64,000 nucleotides of DNA, taken from NCBI RefSeq assembly GCF_030268965.1, contig NZ_BSSE01000001.1:546243-610242 (forward strand), in the 5' to 3' direction. Below are positions 42,475 to 50,495 of this stretch, in pieces (positions within the stretch are counted from its first letter, which is position 1; each line of letters starts with the position of its first letter). This DNA is from Microtetraspora sp. NBRC 16547. GTDB taxonomy: Bacteria; Actinomycetota; Actinomycetes; Streptosporangiales; Streptosporangiaceae. Position numbers and translations under genes: made by a program. A model generated the notes under the pieces. It saw only the letters and a program-made list of their open reading frames with translations, made no database searches and was not told the DNA's origin.

Positions 42475-43138
42475 CGGTTGCCGAGCCGTCGACCGCGAGC
42501 CCCTCGGGCACCGACCTCACCTTTTTGATCTTGAGGTTGAGCGGCAGGTTCTTCAGGGGGACGTTGAATCCGATGAACTTCTCCACGTTCGGCACGGTGA
42601 TGCCGTCGGCGATCTTGACATTGGTCGGGACGAGCCGGATGCCGCCCTGGACGGTCTCGATCTTCAGGTCGGCGGTGACGGGGATGTTCTGACCGAGCAC
42701 GGTGACCTTGCCGGACACCCGCAGCTTGTCGCCGGCTCCGCCCTCGATCTTGACGCCGCGGGGCGCCAGCGCGTCGAGGGTCTCGCGGGAGATCACAATG
42801 GTGCCGGTCACCCGCTCGGCGCGGAGATCGGCCTTGGAGACGTCCTGGATCAGATCGGCCAGCGGGGCGGACACGCCGTAGAGCGTAGCGTCGATCTTCG
42901 AGATCGTGACGCCCTCACGGGTGAGCGAGCCGGTGGCGATGCTGATCTCCTCATAGCGCCCGGCGACCGCCTGGGTCAGAAAGGGGATGCCCTCGATGTG
43001 GACGGTGGGGGTCGAGGAGAGATCGTATTTCGCCTCAATCTGCCTGGCGATCTCTCGCTGCGCTCCCGCGACCGCCACCCGATCGAGGACGGCGAGCACG
43101 ACGACAAGCAGGATCAAGAACACGACGAGCTTGCGCAT
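42458..43138 (-). CDS. DUF2993 (LmeA-like) exported lipid-binding protein
   Basis: This 226-aa protein has a signal-anchor (MRKLVVFLILLVVVLAVLDRVAVAGA) and a DUF2993 domain (PTVHIEGIPFLTQAVAGRYEEISI...). Mycobacterial LmeA, a family member, binds phospholipids in the periplasm and supports lipomannan elongation. A similar envelope lipid role is inferred. It overlaps the sigma-factor start, so all three genes (DUF2993, sigma, anti-sigma) are probably one transcript. Confidence 0.87.
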   Translation of the reverse strand: MRKLVVFLILLVVVLAVLDRVAVAGAQREIARQIEAKYDLSSTPTVHIEGIPFLTQAVAGRYEEISIATGSLTREGVTISKIDATLYGVSAPLADLIQDVSKADLRAERVTGTIVISRETLDALAPRGVKIEGGAGDKLRVSGKVTVLGQNIPVTADLKIETVQGGIRLVPTNVKIADGITVPNVEKFIGFNVPLKNLPLNLKIKKVRSVPEGLAVDGSATDVPLH

Positions 43139-43199
43139 CCGTCTTCCTCCGGGGGCATGCGGTCTGACGGGGGCACGCGGGTCGGCTCACCCTAGCGCC

Positions 43200-43448
43200 T
43201 CATCCCCCGGCAAAGGGCGGTAAAACTTCGACGACCGCGCCCTCGGGCAGATCGATCGCGTGTGGATCCCGCGTTCCCGCCGGCGCGCCGTTCACGAGGA
43301 AGGAACAGCGCCGCAGGACCTGCGCCAGATCCGGGTTGGCCGACATCCGCGCCAGCAGGTCTCCGAGCGTGGGCGCGTCGAACGGCTCCTCGTCCATCCC
43401 CGCCGCGGCCTTCGCGGCCGCCCAGTAACGGACCGTGCCCGTGGCCAT
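43200..43448 (-). CDS. MoaD/ThiS-family small sulfur-carrier protein
   Basis: This 82-aa beta-grasp protein ends in the essential Gly-Gly (EVLPPFAGG), which is adenylated and thiocarboxylated in sulfur transfer. VRYWAAAKAAAGMDEEPFDAPTLGDLL is typical of MoaD (molybdopterin synthase small subunit). No moaE is nearby, so it may serve molybdopterin synthesis or another thiocarboxylate pathway. It is divergent from glnR. Confidence 0.88.
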   Translation of the reverse strand: MATGTVRYWAAAKAAAGMDEEPFDAPTLGDLLARMSANPDLAQVLRRCSFLVNGAPAGTRDPHAIDLPEGAVVEVLPPFAGG

Positions 43449-43819
43449 GGTTCTCCTTTCCCGACCGCCCGCGATTTGTCCCGATTTAGCACACTTTTCG
43501 AGAGTCTAGTGATCACCCGCGCGTGACCGCGCGGTTACGCTGATTGTCCATGTGAAGAACTGTTTACACGCCCGACTCACATTGGACGCAATATTCCTGT
43601 GAGCTACCCTACGAAAGACGGGACCTGGGCGACGTTGCCCCCGGGTCCTTACGTGTTTGTACGGCTATAGCCGTGATGACGCGGAGGAGGCGAGCCTGTG
43701 AACGTGCACAGCGCGGTGCTCTCCCGGCGCCCCCTGCCGTTTCACTTGTGACGAGGAGGGCATGTGAGCGAGCGATCTCGACAATCCCGCGCCGCCGCGG
43801 GCGTGGCGAGGAGGCCGAT
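43449..43819. promoter_or_regulatory. 371-bp glnR upstream region
   Basis: No gene is seen. The region contains short GTTAC/GTGAC elements (43519-43536, GTGACCGCGCGGTTAC) that could be degenerate GlnR a/b-type half sites, and a hairpin near 43619-43648 (GGACCTGGGC... GCCCCCGGGTCC) followed by TTACGTGTTT. An AT-richer stretch around 43550-43610 may hold the promoter. Confidence 0.4.
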
Positions 43820-44539
43820 GTGAGCAACCTGCTCCTGCTGACGAACGCGCTGGAACCCTCCGCTGAAATACTTCCGGCGCTCGGTCTTCTGTTGCACTCC
43901 ATACGCGTGGCGCCCGCGGAGGCGTCCGCGCTGATCGACGCTGCTCCCGCCGACGCCGTCCTGGTCGACGCGCGACGCGAGCTCGTCCACGCCAAGAGCC
44001 TGTGCCGGCTGCTGCGCACCACCGGGCTGGCCTGCCCGCTGCTGGTCATCGTGACCGAGGGCGGTCTGGCCGCGATGACGGCCGAGTGGGGCATCGACGA
44101 CGTGCTGCTGGACCGCGCCGGCCCGGCCGAGGTCGAAGCACGGCTGCGCATGGCGACCGGCCGGCTCTCGCTGGCCGCCGCCGAGGAGGTTCCGGACGAG
44201 ATCCGCAGCGGCGATCTGGCGATCGACGAGGCGACCTACACCGCCCGGCTCCGCGGCAGCGCGCTCGATCTGACCTTCAAGGAGTTCGAGCTGCTCAAAT
44301 ACCTCGCGCAGCACCCGGGGCGGGTCTTCACCCGCGCCCAGTTGCTGCAGGAGGTGTGGGGGTACGACTATTTCGGCGGCACCCGCACCGTGGATGTCCA
44401 CGTCCGGCGGCTCCGCGCCAAGCTCGGCGCCGAATACGAGTCGCTCATCGGAACGGTCCGGAACGTCGGCTACCGCTTCGTCCCCGACCGCGGAGGCGAG
44501 CACGCCGAGACCGGAGACCAGGAGCCCGCCCACCACTGA
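43820..44539 (+). CDS. glnR: Global nitrogen regulator GlnR (orphan OmpR-type response regulator)
   Basis: This 239-aa protein begins [34 protein letters not shown], the distinctive GlnR N-terminus, with an atypical receiver (conserved Asp at AVLVDARRE) that lacks a complete phosphorylation pocket, and an OmpR winged helix ([55 protein letters not shown]). GlnR activates glnA, amtB and nitrogen assimilation genes in actinomycetes. GTG 43820 has GAGGAGG 8 nt upstream. There is no kinase partner nearby, as expected. Confidence 0.93.
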   Translation: MSNLLLLTNALEPSAEILPALGLLLHSIRVAPAEASALIDAAPADAVLVDARRELVHAKSLCRLLRTTGLACPLLVIVTEGGLAAMTAEWGIDDVLLDRAGPAEVEARLRMATGRLSLAAAEEVPDEIRSGDLAIDEATYTARLRGSALDLTFKEFELLKYLAQHPGRVFTRAQLLQEVWGYDYFGGTRTVDVHVRRLRAKLGAEYESLIGTVRNVGYRFVPDRGGEHAETGDQEPAHH

Positions 44540-44632
44540 TCCCGATCCGGCACCGATCCCGATCCGGGAGCCGATCCCGATCCGGGAGCCGGGCTCGATC
44601 CGGGAGCCGGGCTCGATCCGGGAGCCGGGCTC
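44538..44632. repeat. 18-bp tandem repeat after glnR
   Basis: Three perfect copies of GATCCGGGAGCCGGGCTC (44579-44596, 44597-44614, 44615-44632) are preceded by related GATCCCGATCCGG units. The repeat unit contains GAGCC/GGCTC dyads and can form small hairpins. It lies in the gap between convergent glnR and the 5'-nucleotidase gene. Confidence 0.75.
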
Positions 44633-44726
44633 GTTCGCCGGCCTGCTTTCCGGCCCGTGGCCTGCCGTACGGGATGGGGGCGGAGGCCCGCCCCGGGCGG
44701 GACGGGCCTCACGAGGGTCGCCGCGA

Positions 44727-46502
44727 TCAGCCGATCTTGGTGATCCGGGTCAGCGCGGGCGGCGCCAGCGGGGAGCTGGCCGTGAGGTAGGCCGTGAAGG
44801 CGTCGACGTCGAAGCCGCCGTCCCACGTCCACAGGTCGGTGCCCTTGGTGAACTCGGCGAAGGCGTCGCCGCCCGAGACCAGGAAGTTGTTGGCCGCGAC
44901 GCGGACGGACTGGCCGTCGGTCACCGGCACCCCGCCGATCTTGAGGTCGGAGATCTTGGATCCCCATGGCGCGCCGGAGTTGTAGCTGTAGGTGAGGTTG
45001 GACGACGGCTGCAGGATCTTGGTGAACGCCTGGTTGTTCGGACCGCCCGTGAACTGCTGCTCCAGCACGGTCTTGAGCTGGGCGCCGGTAAGCGTGACGG
45101 CCTGCAGCAGGTTGTTGAACGGCTGCACCGCGAACGCCTCGCCGTACGTGACGACGCCGTCGCCCTCATTGGCCGGCGAGCTGGGGTAGGTGAGGAGGGC
45201 ACGGACACCGCCCGGGTTCATCAGGGCGATGTCGGCGTTGCCGCCATCCTTCTTCGCCGCCGCGAGCTGGGCGTCCGCGATGACGTCACCGAGCGCGGTC
45301 TCACCGCTGCCACCCGCCGGAGCGACGTTGCTGATCTCCGCGGTGATCTTCCCGACGGGCGCGTTGGCCTTGGCGGAGACCTCGTCCTGCCAGTACGAGA
45401 CGAGCTTCTCGATCTTCCGGTCGGCGTCGTACTTGGTGATGTCGAGGTCCTTGTTGAGCTCGCCGTTCACGGCGACGACCTTGTTGTCGGCGGTGACCGA
45501 GGAACGGATGACGTCCCCGGTCTTCCTGTCCACCTGGAAGTCGATCTGGGTGAGCACCCGGCCGAAGGAGGATCCCTGGGTGAAGTAGCGGGTGTTGCCC
45601 GCCGGGTCGGTCGTCGTGCAGATGTACGCCTGGTGCGAGTGGCCCATGACCACGAGGTCCACGTCGGCGCTGAGGTTGGTGGCGATCGTCTTACCCGCAC
45701 CCGAGGTGACCGGGCAGGCGTCCGGGCTCTGGTTGGCGGCGACCGAGTCGCCCTCGTGGACCAGGGCCACCATCGCGTTGACGCCGTGCCTCTTCAGCCA
45801 GGCGGCCGCCCGGTTGCCGGCCTGGACCTCGTCCTGGAAGGTGAGGCCCGCGATGCCGGCCGGCGTCACGATGGACGGAGTGGTCTTGGTCACCAGACCG
45901 ATGTAACCGATCTTGACGCCGTTCACCACACGGATCGCGATGGGCGGCAGCGGGGTCTTCCCGTCGTCGTCGACGACGTTGGCCGCGATGTAGTCGTACT
46001 TCGCGCCCTTCCACTTGCCCGCGGGAGAGCAGCCGTCGATGGGGTGGCAGCCGCCGTTCTGAATGCGGAGGAGCTCCTGCAGGCCCTCGTCGAACTCGTG
46101 GTTGCCGACGGAGGAGACGTTGAGCCCGAGCTCGCCGAGCACCTGCACGGTGGGCTCGTCGTGGTATGCCGCCGAGACCAGCGGCGACGCGCCGATCAGG
46201 TCGCCGGCCGCGACGACGTCGGTCTTGCCATGGATGTAGTTCTGCTTGATCGCGGTAGCGAGGTAGGCCGCGCCACCCGCCGACTGGACGGTCACGCCGG
46301 TCTCGTTGACGATGCGGCCGCTGGACCCGGTCGGGGTCTCCAGGTTGCCGTGGAAGTCGTTCACGGTGAGCAGCCGGATCGAGGCAGGCTGAGGCTTCTG
46401 AGGGGTGGCCGGCGACGCGGACGCGGGGTGCACGGCCATCGCCAGCCCCGTCGCCGCGGCGATGCCCGCCACCGCGAAACGGAGAAGGGAACGAGAGGTC
46501 AT
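44727..46502 (-). CDS. Secreted bifunctional UDP-sugar hydrolase/5'-nucleotidase-like metallophosphatase
   Basis: This 591-aa exported enzyme has a signal peptide (LLRFAVAGIAAATGLAMAVHPASASPA), a calcineurin-type metallophosphatase domain (LLTVNDFHGNLE; AAGDLIGASPL; SSVGNHEFDEGL; VMGHSHQAY, covering the dimetal ligands) and a C-terminal 5'-nucleotidase domain (ALMNPGGVRALL; VSGGDAFAEFTKGTD). It should release phosphate from extracellular nucleotides. ATG 46502 lacks a ribosome site but has TAGTGT 8 nt upstream, suggesting a leaderless mRNA. Confidence 0.92.
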   Translation of the reverse strand: MTSRSLLRFAVAGIAAATGLAMAVHPASASPATPQKPQPASIRLLTVNDFHGNLETPTGSSGRIVNETGVTVQSAGGAAYLATAIKQNYIHGKTDVVAAGDLIGASPLVSAAYHDEPTVQVLGELGLNVSSVGNHEFDEGLQELLRIQNGGCHPIDGCSPAGKWKGAKYDYIAANVVDDDGKTPLPPIAIRVVNGVKIGYIGLVTKTTPSIVTPAGIAGLTFQDEVQAGNRAAAWLKRHGVNAMVALVHEGDSVAANQSPDACPVTSGAGKTIATNLSADVDLVVMGHSHQAYICTTTDPAGNTRYFTQGSSFGRVLTQIDFQVDRKTGDVIRSSVTADNKVVAVNGELNKDLDITKYDADRKIEKLVSYWQDEVSAKANAPVGKITAEISNVAPAGGSGETALGDVIADAQLAAAKKDGGNADIALMNPGGVRALLTYPSSPANEGDGVVTYGEAFAVQPFNNLLQAVTLTGAQLKTVLEQQFTGGPNNQAFTKILQPSSNLTYSYNSGAPWGSKISDLKIGGVPVTDGQSVRVAANNFLVSGGDAFAEFTKGTDLWTWDGGFDVDAFTAYLTASSPLAPPALTRITKIG

Positions 46503-46611
46503 GGAACATGACACTAGGACCGCGACCTTTACATGAGATGGCGAAGAGACAACGATTCGCCCCGCGTGAAGATGGCGGCTTTTGCCACTGGACGGAACTG
46601 AGGTGTGCGAC

Positions 46612-47526
46612 GTGAACGTACGTGTGGAGACCAGGAGAAGACTCGATGACCGACAGGTCGCCGACGTCATGGAACTGGTCCGTGAGGCCACCGAGGCCGA
46701 CGGGGTGCGTCCGCTCAACGAGCACGTGATGTTGCAGGTCCGCCACGGCGGCGACCCGGAGGCGAGAGCCGTACTCGTCCACGAGGGCGGGACGCTCGCC
46801 GGGTTCGCGCACCTGGACCCCGCCGATCCGGTGGAGGGGACCGGCGGAGAGCTGGTGGTCCGCCCGGCGTTCCGCCGCCGCGGGCTCGGGCGGCGGCTGC
46901 TCGACGCGGTCCTGGCGGAGACGGGCGGGCGGGTCCGCCTCTGGGCGCACGGCGACCACCCCGGCGCGGCGGCGCTGGCCGCCTCCGCGGGGCTGACCCG
47001 CGCCAGGTCGCTGTGGCAGATGCGGCGCCCGCTGGACGCCCCGGTTCCCGCCGCGACCGTTCCCGACGGCGTACGGCTGCGCACGTTCGTCCCCGGCGAG
47101 GACGAGGAGGCGTGGCTCGCGCTCAACGCCCTGGCGTTCTCCACGCACCCCGAGCAGGGCGCGTGGACGCTTGCGGACCTTGAGCTCCGGAAGCGGGAGC
47201 CGTGGTTCGACCCGGACGGCTTCTTCCTCGCCGTACGGGACGACACCCTCGCCGGGTTCCACTGGACGAAGGTCCACGGCGGCGAGGGAGCCGGTGAGGG
47301 GCAGGACCGTGAGCCCGTCGGCGAGGTCTACGTGGTCGGCGTGGACCCCGCCGAGCAGGGCTCGGGGCTCGGCCGCGCCCTGACGCTGGCCGGAATCGAC
47401 TACCTGCGCTCGCGCGGCCTCGCCCAGGTGATGCTGTACGTGGACGAGGAGAACAGGCCGGCGATCAGGCTGTACGAGTCACTCGGGTTCACCCGCTGGG
47501 ACACGGATGTGATGTATCGCCGCTGA
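46612..47526 (+). CDS. mshD: Mycothiol synthase (acetyl-CoA:Cys-GlcN-Ins acetyltransferase)
   Basis: This 304-aa protein has tandem GNAT domains; the acetyl-CoA loops are FRRRGLGRRLLDAVL (N-domain) and VDPAEQGSGLGRALTLAGIDYL (C-domain). The C-terminal YVDEENRPAIRLYESLGFTRWDTDVMY matches MshD, which makes the final N-acetylation of mycothiol. GTG 46612 is chosen for the GAGG 8 nt upstream over GTG 46603. Together with mshA at 11034 it confirms that this is a mycothiol producer. Confidence 0.92.
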   Translation: MNVRVETRRRLDDRQVADVMELVREATEADGVRPLNEHVMLQVRHGGDPEARAVLVHEGGTLAGFAHLDPADPVEGTGGELVVRPAFRRRGLGRRLLDAVLAETGGRVRLWAHGDHPGAAALAASAGLTRARSLWQMRRPLDAPVPAATVPDGVRLRTFVPGEDEEAWLALNALAFSTHPEQGAWTLADLELRKREPWFDPDGFFLAVRDDTLAGFHWTKVHGGEGAGEGQDREPVGEVYVVGVDPAEQGSGLGRALTLAGIDYLRSRGLAQVMLYVDEENRPAIRLYESLGFTRWDTDVMYRR

Positions 47527-47531
47527 GGCTC

Positions 47532-48530
47532 CTACTCCAGGATCCAGTGCAGGCCGAGGTAGGACAGAGCGGCCACGATGGCGGCGGCGGGGATCGTGAG
47601 CACCCAGGCGGTCACGATGTTGCCCGCGATCCCCCACCGCACGGCCGACAGGCGCTTGGTCGCGCCCACGCCCATGATCGCGCTGGTGACGGTGTGCGTG
47701 GTCGAGATCGGCGCGCCGAAGCCGATGGCGGCGGTGTAGAGGACGGACGCCGCCGCCGCCTCGGCCGCGAAGCCGCGCGGCGGGTCCAGGTGGATGATCC
47801 GCCGACCCAGGGTTCGCATGATGCGCCAGCCGCCGGCGTACGTGCCGAGGGAGATGGCCGCGGCCGAGGCGGTGATGACCCACTCGGGGATCCCCGCGTC
47901 CGGCGAGACGTAGCCGCCCACCACGAGCGCCAGGAAGATGACGCCCATCGTCTTCTGCGCGTCCTGCAGGCCGTGACCGAGCGCCATGGCCGCCGCCGAC
48001 ACGGTCTGGGCGTACCGGAAGCCCCGGCTGGTCGACCTCGGGCTCGACTTGCGGAAGATCCAGAGGATGATGATCATGATGATGCCGCCCAGGAGGAACC
48101 CGACGACGGGCGACAACACCATGGGGATGACGACCTTCTGCACCACGCCGCTCCAATGCACGGTGGCGCTCGCGGCGATGGCGGAGCCGACCAGGCCGCC
48201 GATGAGGGCGTGGCTGCTCGACGAGGGCAGGCCGAAGTACCAGGTGATGAGGTTCCAGACGATCGCTCCGATGAGCGCCCCGCCCACGACTATCAAGCCG
48301 TGCGAGCCGTTCGGAGCGTCGATGATCCCTTTGCCCACCGTCTGGGCGACCGAGGTACCGAGGTGTGCGCCGATGAAGTTCATCACGGCGGCGAGGAGCA
48401 ACGCGACACGCGGGGTCAGCGCCCGCGTGGACACGGAGGTCGCGATCGCGTTGGCGGCGTCATGGAAGCCGTTGGTGTAGTCGAACACCAGGGCGATAAC
48501 GATGACGCCGATGACGAGTGCGAGCTCCAC
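47532..48530 (-). CDS. pitA: Low-affinity inorganic phosphate transporter (Pit family)
   Basis: This 332-aa polytopic protein has the two Pit inverted repeats: VFDYTNGFHDAANAIATSVSTRAL with the GANDVANA-like motif near the N-terminus, ITWYFGLPSSSSHALIGGLVG, and the C-terminal copy GAPISTTHTVTSAIMGVGATKR. It imports phosphate as a metal-phosphate/H+ symporter. It starts directly after the PhoU-like gene stop (adjacent bases), forming a classic DUF47-pit operon. It is convergent with mshD (5-bp gap). Confidence 0.93.
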   Translation of the reverse strand: MELALVIGVIVIALVFDYTNGFHDAANAIATSVSTRALTPRVALLLAAVMNFIGAHLGTSVAQTVGKGIIDAPNGSHGLIVVGGALIGAIVWNLITWYFGLPSSSSHALIGGLVGSAIAASATVHWSGVVQKVVIPMVLSPVVGFLLGGIIMIIILWIFRKSSPRSTSRGFRYAQTVSAAAMALGHGLQDAQKTMGVIFLALVVGGYVSPDAGIPEWVITASAAAISLGTYAGGWRIMRTLGRRIIHLDPPRGFAAEAAAASVLYTAAIGFGAPISTTHTVTSAIMGVGATKRLSAVRWGIAGNIVTAWVLTIPAAAIVAALSYLGLHWILE

Positions 48531-49148
48531 TTAGCTTTCCTTGACCGCGATCGACTCGATCGTGTTCGCCACATGCTCGAACGCGTCGGCGGCGAGCTCG
48601 AGCTGCTCGATGACCTCACGCATCTTCATGACCATGAGGGCCTCGTAGTCGCCGCTGAAGAGCTTGGCCAGGAGCCGCCGGTAGATCTGGTCGGCCTGGT
48701 TCTCCAGCCGGTTGATCTCGATCCAGTACTCGTTGAGGTTCTGCATCGAGCGCAGCCGCGGCATGGCGTCGGCGGTGAGCTCGGCGGCCCTCTCCAGTAC
48801 CTCGACCTGACGCACGACCTCTTTGGGCAGGTGGTCGATCTGGTACAGGACGATGAGGTCGGCGGCGGCCTCCATGTAGTCCATGACGTCGTCGAGGTTC
48901 GAGGCGAGGCGATAGATGTCCTCACGATCGAACGGCGTAATGAAGCTCTCGTTGAGCCGCTTCATGATCGCGTGAGTGCGCTCGTCACCCGCGTGTTCGC
49001 AGGCCCGCATCTTGTCGGCCAGGGCCTCCCGGTCCGATCCGTCACTGATGATCTCTACCAGTAGCCGGGATGCGGTGACGAGGTTGTTCGCGGAGTCTGC
49101 GAACAAGTCGTAATAGCTGTCCTCACGGGGCGTGAGACGCAGGCGCAC
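48531..49148 (-). CDS. PhoU-like (DUF47) Pit accessory protein
   Basis: This 205-aa all-helical DUF47 protein starts VRLRLTPREDSYYDLFADSANN with metal-binding PhoU-like repeats (ACEHAGDERTHAIMKRLNESFITPFDREDIYRLASNLDDVMDYMEAAADL). Such proteins regulate the cognate Pit transporter. GTG 49148 is favoured by GGAG 6 nt upstream. It is directly followed by pitA. A 16-bp palindrome lies in the upstream region. Confidence 0.9.
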   Translation of the reverse strand: MRLRLTPREDSYYDLFADSANNLVTASRLLVEIISDGSDREALADKMRACEHAGDERTHAIMKRLNESFITPFDREDIYRLASNLDDVMDYMEAAADLIVLYQIDHLPKEVVRQVEVLERAAELTADAMPRLRSMQNLNEYWIEINRLENQADQIYRRLLAKLFSGDYEALMVMKMREVIEQLELAADAFEHVANTIESIAVKES

Positions 49149-49276
49149 GTCATTCTCCAGAGGTGAGGTGCGGGGATGGTCCGCAGAGAAGAGTACGGGT
49201 AACCGGTTGAGATGCGAACTTAAGGGTATGCATGACCGCTTGTAACCATCTCTTCCCGTTATGGCTGCCCTGAGGT

Positions 49277-49292
49277 CAGGTGTTAACACCTG
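49277..49292. promoter_or_regulatory. Perfect 16-bp palindrome CAGGTGTTAACACCTG
   Basis: It lies in the 192-bp gap between dcd and the PhoU-like gene, about 130 bp upstream of the latter's start. The symmetry and AT-core (GTTAAC) are typical of an operator for a homodimeric regulator, but I cannot name the protein. Confidence 0.45.
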
Positions 49293-49340
49293 GGCGTTTG
49301 CGAGGCGAAGCGACGCTGTCGAGCCTGGTGAGGCTGGTGT

Positions 49341-49916
49341 TCAGATCTTCGAGCGGTGGAAGTTGAGGAACGACCGGCTCGGCGTCGGCCCGCGCTGCCC
49401 CTGGTAGCGGGAGCCGTACCTCCGCGAACCGTACGGGAACTCGGCCGGCGAGCTGAGCCGGAACATGCAGAGCTGGCCGATCTTCATGCCCGGCCAGAGC
49501 TTTATCGGCAAAGTGGCGACGTTCGACAACTCCAGGGTGACATGCCCGTCGAACCCCGGATCGATGAAGCCCGCCGTCGAGTGGGTGAGCAGGCCGAGCC
49601 TGCCCAGGCTCGACTTGCCCTCCAGCCTGGACGCGATGTCGTCGGGAAGACTGATCACCTCGTACGTGCTGGCCAGCACGAACTCGCCGGGATGCAGGAT
49701 GAACGGCTCGTCGCCTTCCGGCTCGACCAGGCGGGTCAGGTCAGGCTGTTCCATGGCCGGGTCGATGTGCGGGTACCGATGGTTTTCGAACACACGGAAG
49801 AACCGGTCCAGCCGTACGTCCACGCTGGACGGCTGGATCATCTCCGGTTCGTACGGGTCGATCTTGACCCGTCCGGTCTCGATTTCGGCACGGATGTCAC
49901 GGTCGGAAAGCAACAC
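49341..49916 (-). CDS. dcd: dCTP deaminase
   Basis: This 191-aa protein starts [21 protein letters not shown]. Signature segments are [55 protein letters not shown] with catalytic Arg, Ser and Glu residues, and IGQLCMFRL. It deaminates dCTP to dUTP (or further to dUMP in bifunctional actinobacterial forms). It is the last core gene before the tRNA-Gly island. Confidence 0.93.
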   Translation of the reverse strand: MLLSDRDIRAEIETGRVKIDPYEPEMIQPSSVDVRLDRFFRVFENHRYPHIDPAMEQPDLTRLVEPEGDEPFILHPGEFVLASTYEVISLPDDIASRLEGKSSLGRLGLLTHSTAGFIDPGFDGHVTLELSNVATLPIKLWPGMKIGQLCMFRLSSPAEFPYGSRRYGSRYQGQRGPTPSRSFLNFHRSKI

Positions 49917-50327
49917 GCGTGCAAGGGTAACCGTCCCTACTCCGACCTAGTGGTGGGCATCGGCAGGAAGCAGCACAGCATTCCGGCGCCACACGGCTGA
50001 CATGGGTGTTCATCTCCCCAGCGAGCCGTATGATCCCGACTCCGGTCAACGACGCGACACGGCCGGAACGTGAGACGTGACACGTTCGACCAGAGACTTC
50101 ACCCGCGGCGCCCCGACCCATCGACAGCGGACCGCGGGACACCTCGGACAGCGCGCTCGGGGACCGCTCATAAAACGCACTGTGGAACACCTCGGACAGC
50201 ACACCCAGGGACACATCGCTCAACCGGAGAATCCGGAGAACTTTCGCAACTTCTCGACCTCAACGGCGAGACCGGGCCGACTTTCCGCTAGAGTGATTGA
50301 CGCGGTCGGCTCCTCGGAACGGCCGAT
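49917..50327. other. 411-bp region upstream of tRNA-Gly
   Basis: No gene is supported. A 14-bp direct repeat ACACCTCGGACAGC occurs twice about 48 bp apart (near 50140 and 50188). A -10-like TAGAGT at 50289-50294 probably serves the tRNA. Confidence 0.5.
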
Positions 50328-50401
50328 GCGGGTGTAGTTCAATGGCAGAACATCAGCTTCCCAAGCTGACAGCGCGGGTTCGATTCCCGTCACCCGCTCC
50401 A
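50328..50401 (+). tRNA. tRNA-Gly (anticodon CCC), island integration target
   Basis: The acceptor stem GCGGGTG/CACCCGC, D-arm TAGTTCAATGGCAGAAC, anticodon arm TCAGC-TTCCCAA-GCTGA (anticodon CCC) and T-arm GGGTTCGATTCCC are all intact, and CCA is encoded. The 3' 44 bases recur downstream as attachment sites, so elements integrated here regenerated the gene. A probable -10 (TAGAGT) lies 34 bp upstream. Confidence 0.96.
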
Positions 50402-50402
50402 C
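50358..50402 (+). other. att core copy 1 (inside tRNA-Gly)
   Basis: A 45-bp segment from the anticodon loop (TTCCCAAGCTGACAGCG...) to the CCA end and one further C. The same 45 bp occurs at 55349-55393 and 56562-56606, and its first 20 bp at 63793-63812. This is the standard attB position for AICE tyrosine integrases. Confidence 0.9.
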
Positions 50403-50407
50403 GAGCG

Positions 50408-50445
50408 AAGGCCCAGGTCAGGGACACATTCCCGACTCGGGCCTT
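50408..50445. terminator. Terminator of tRNA-Gly and of the chimeric int
   Basis: AAGGCCC (50408-50414) pairs with GGGCCTT (50439-50445), with inner pairing GTCAGGGA/TCCCGAC, followed by TTAGTTGTTTT. The same AAGGCCCAGGTCAG arm follows att copies 2 and 3 (55398, 56611), so it belongs to the element ends. Confidence 0.7.
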
Positions 50446-50473
50446 AGTTGTTTTCGGAGTCATTTCGATCTTC

Positions 50474-50495
50474 CGTGCCCGTTACGTGCCCGATC
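50474..50495. repeat. Integrase arm-type direct repeats, element 1 left end
   Basis: Tandem 11-bp units CGTGCCCGTTA and CGTGCCCGATC lie about 72 bp from the att core and overlap the end of the chimeric int gene. The same arrangement recurs at 55234, 56441 and 56678. Confidence 0.6.

Noticed and set aside
44538..44632. Possible CRISPR array
   Set aside because: The 18-bp units are contiguous with no spacers and no cas genes occur anywhere in the window.
44394..46511. 705-codon + strand open frame running from glnR across the 5'-nucleotidase
   Set aside because: Antisense shadow; the - strand has a signal peptide and all metallophosphatase motifs.
47547..49064. 505-codon + strand open frame opposite pitA/DUF47
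   Set aside because: Asp/Arg/His-rich shadow of two well-defined genes.
49897..50223. 108-codon - strand frame upstream of dcd (MSDVSLGVLSEVF...)
   Set aside because: Contains translated direct repeats, no ribosome site, and overlaps the dcd start in another frame.
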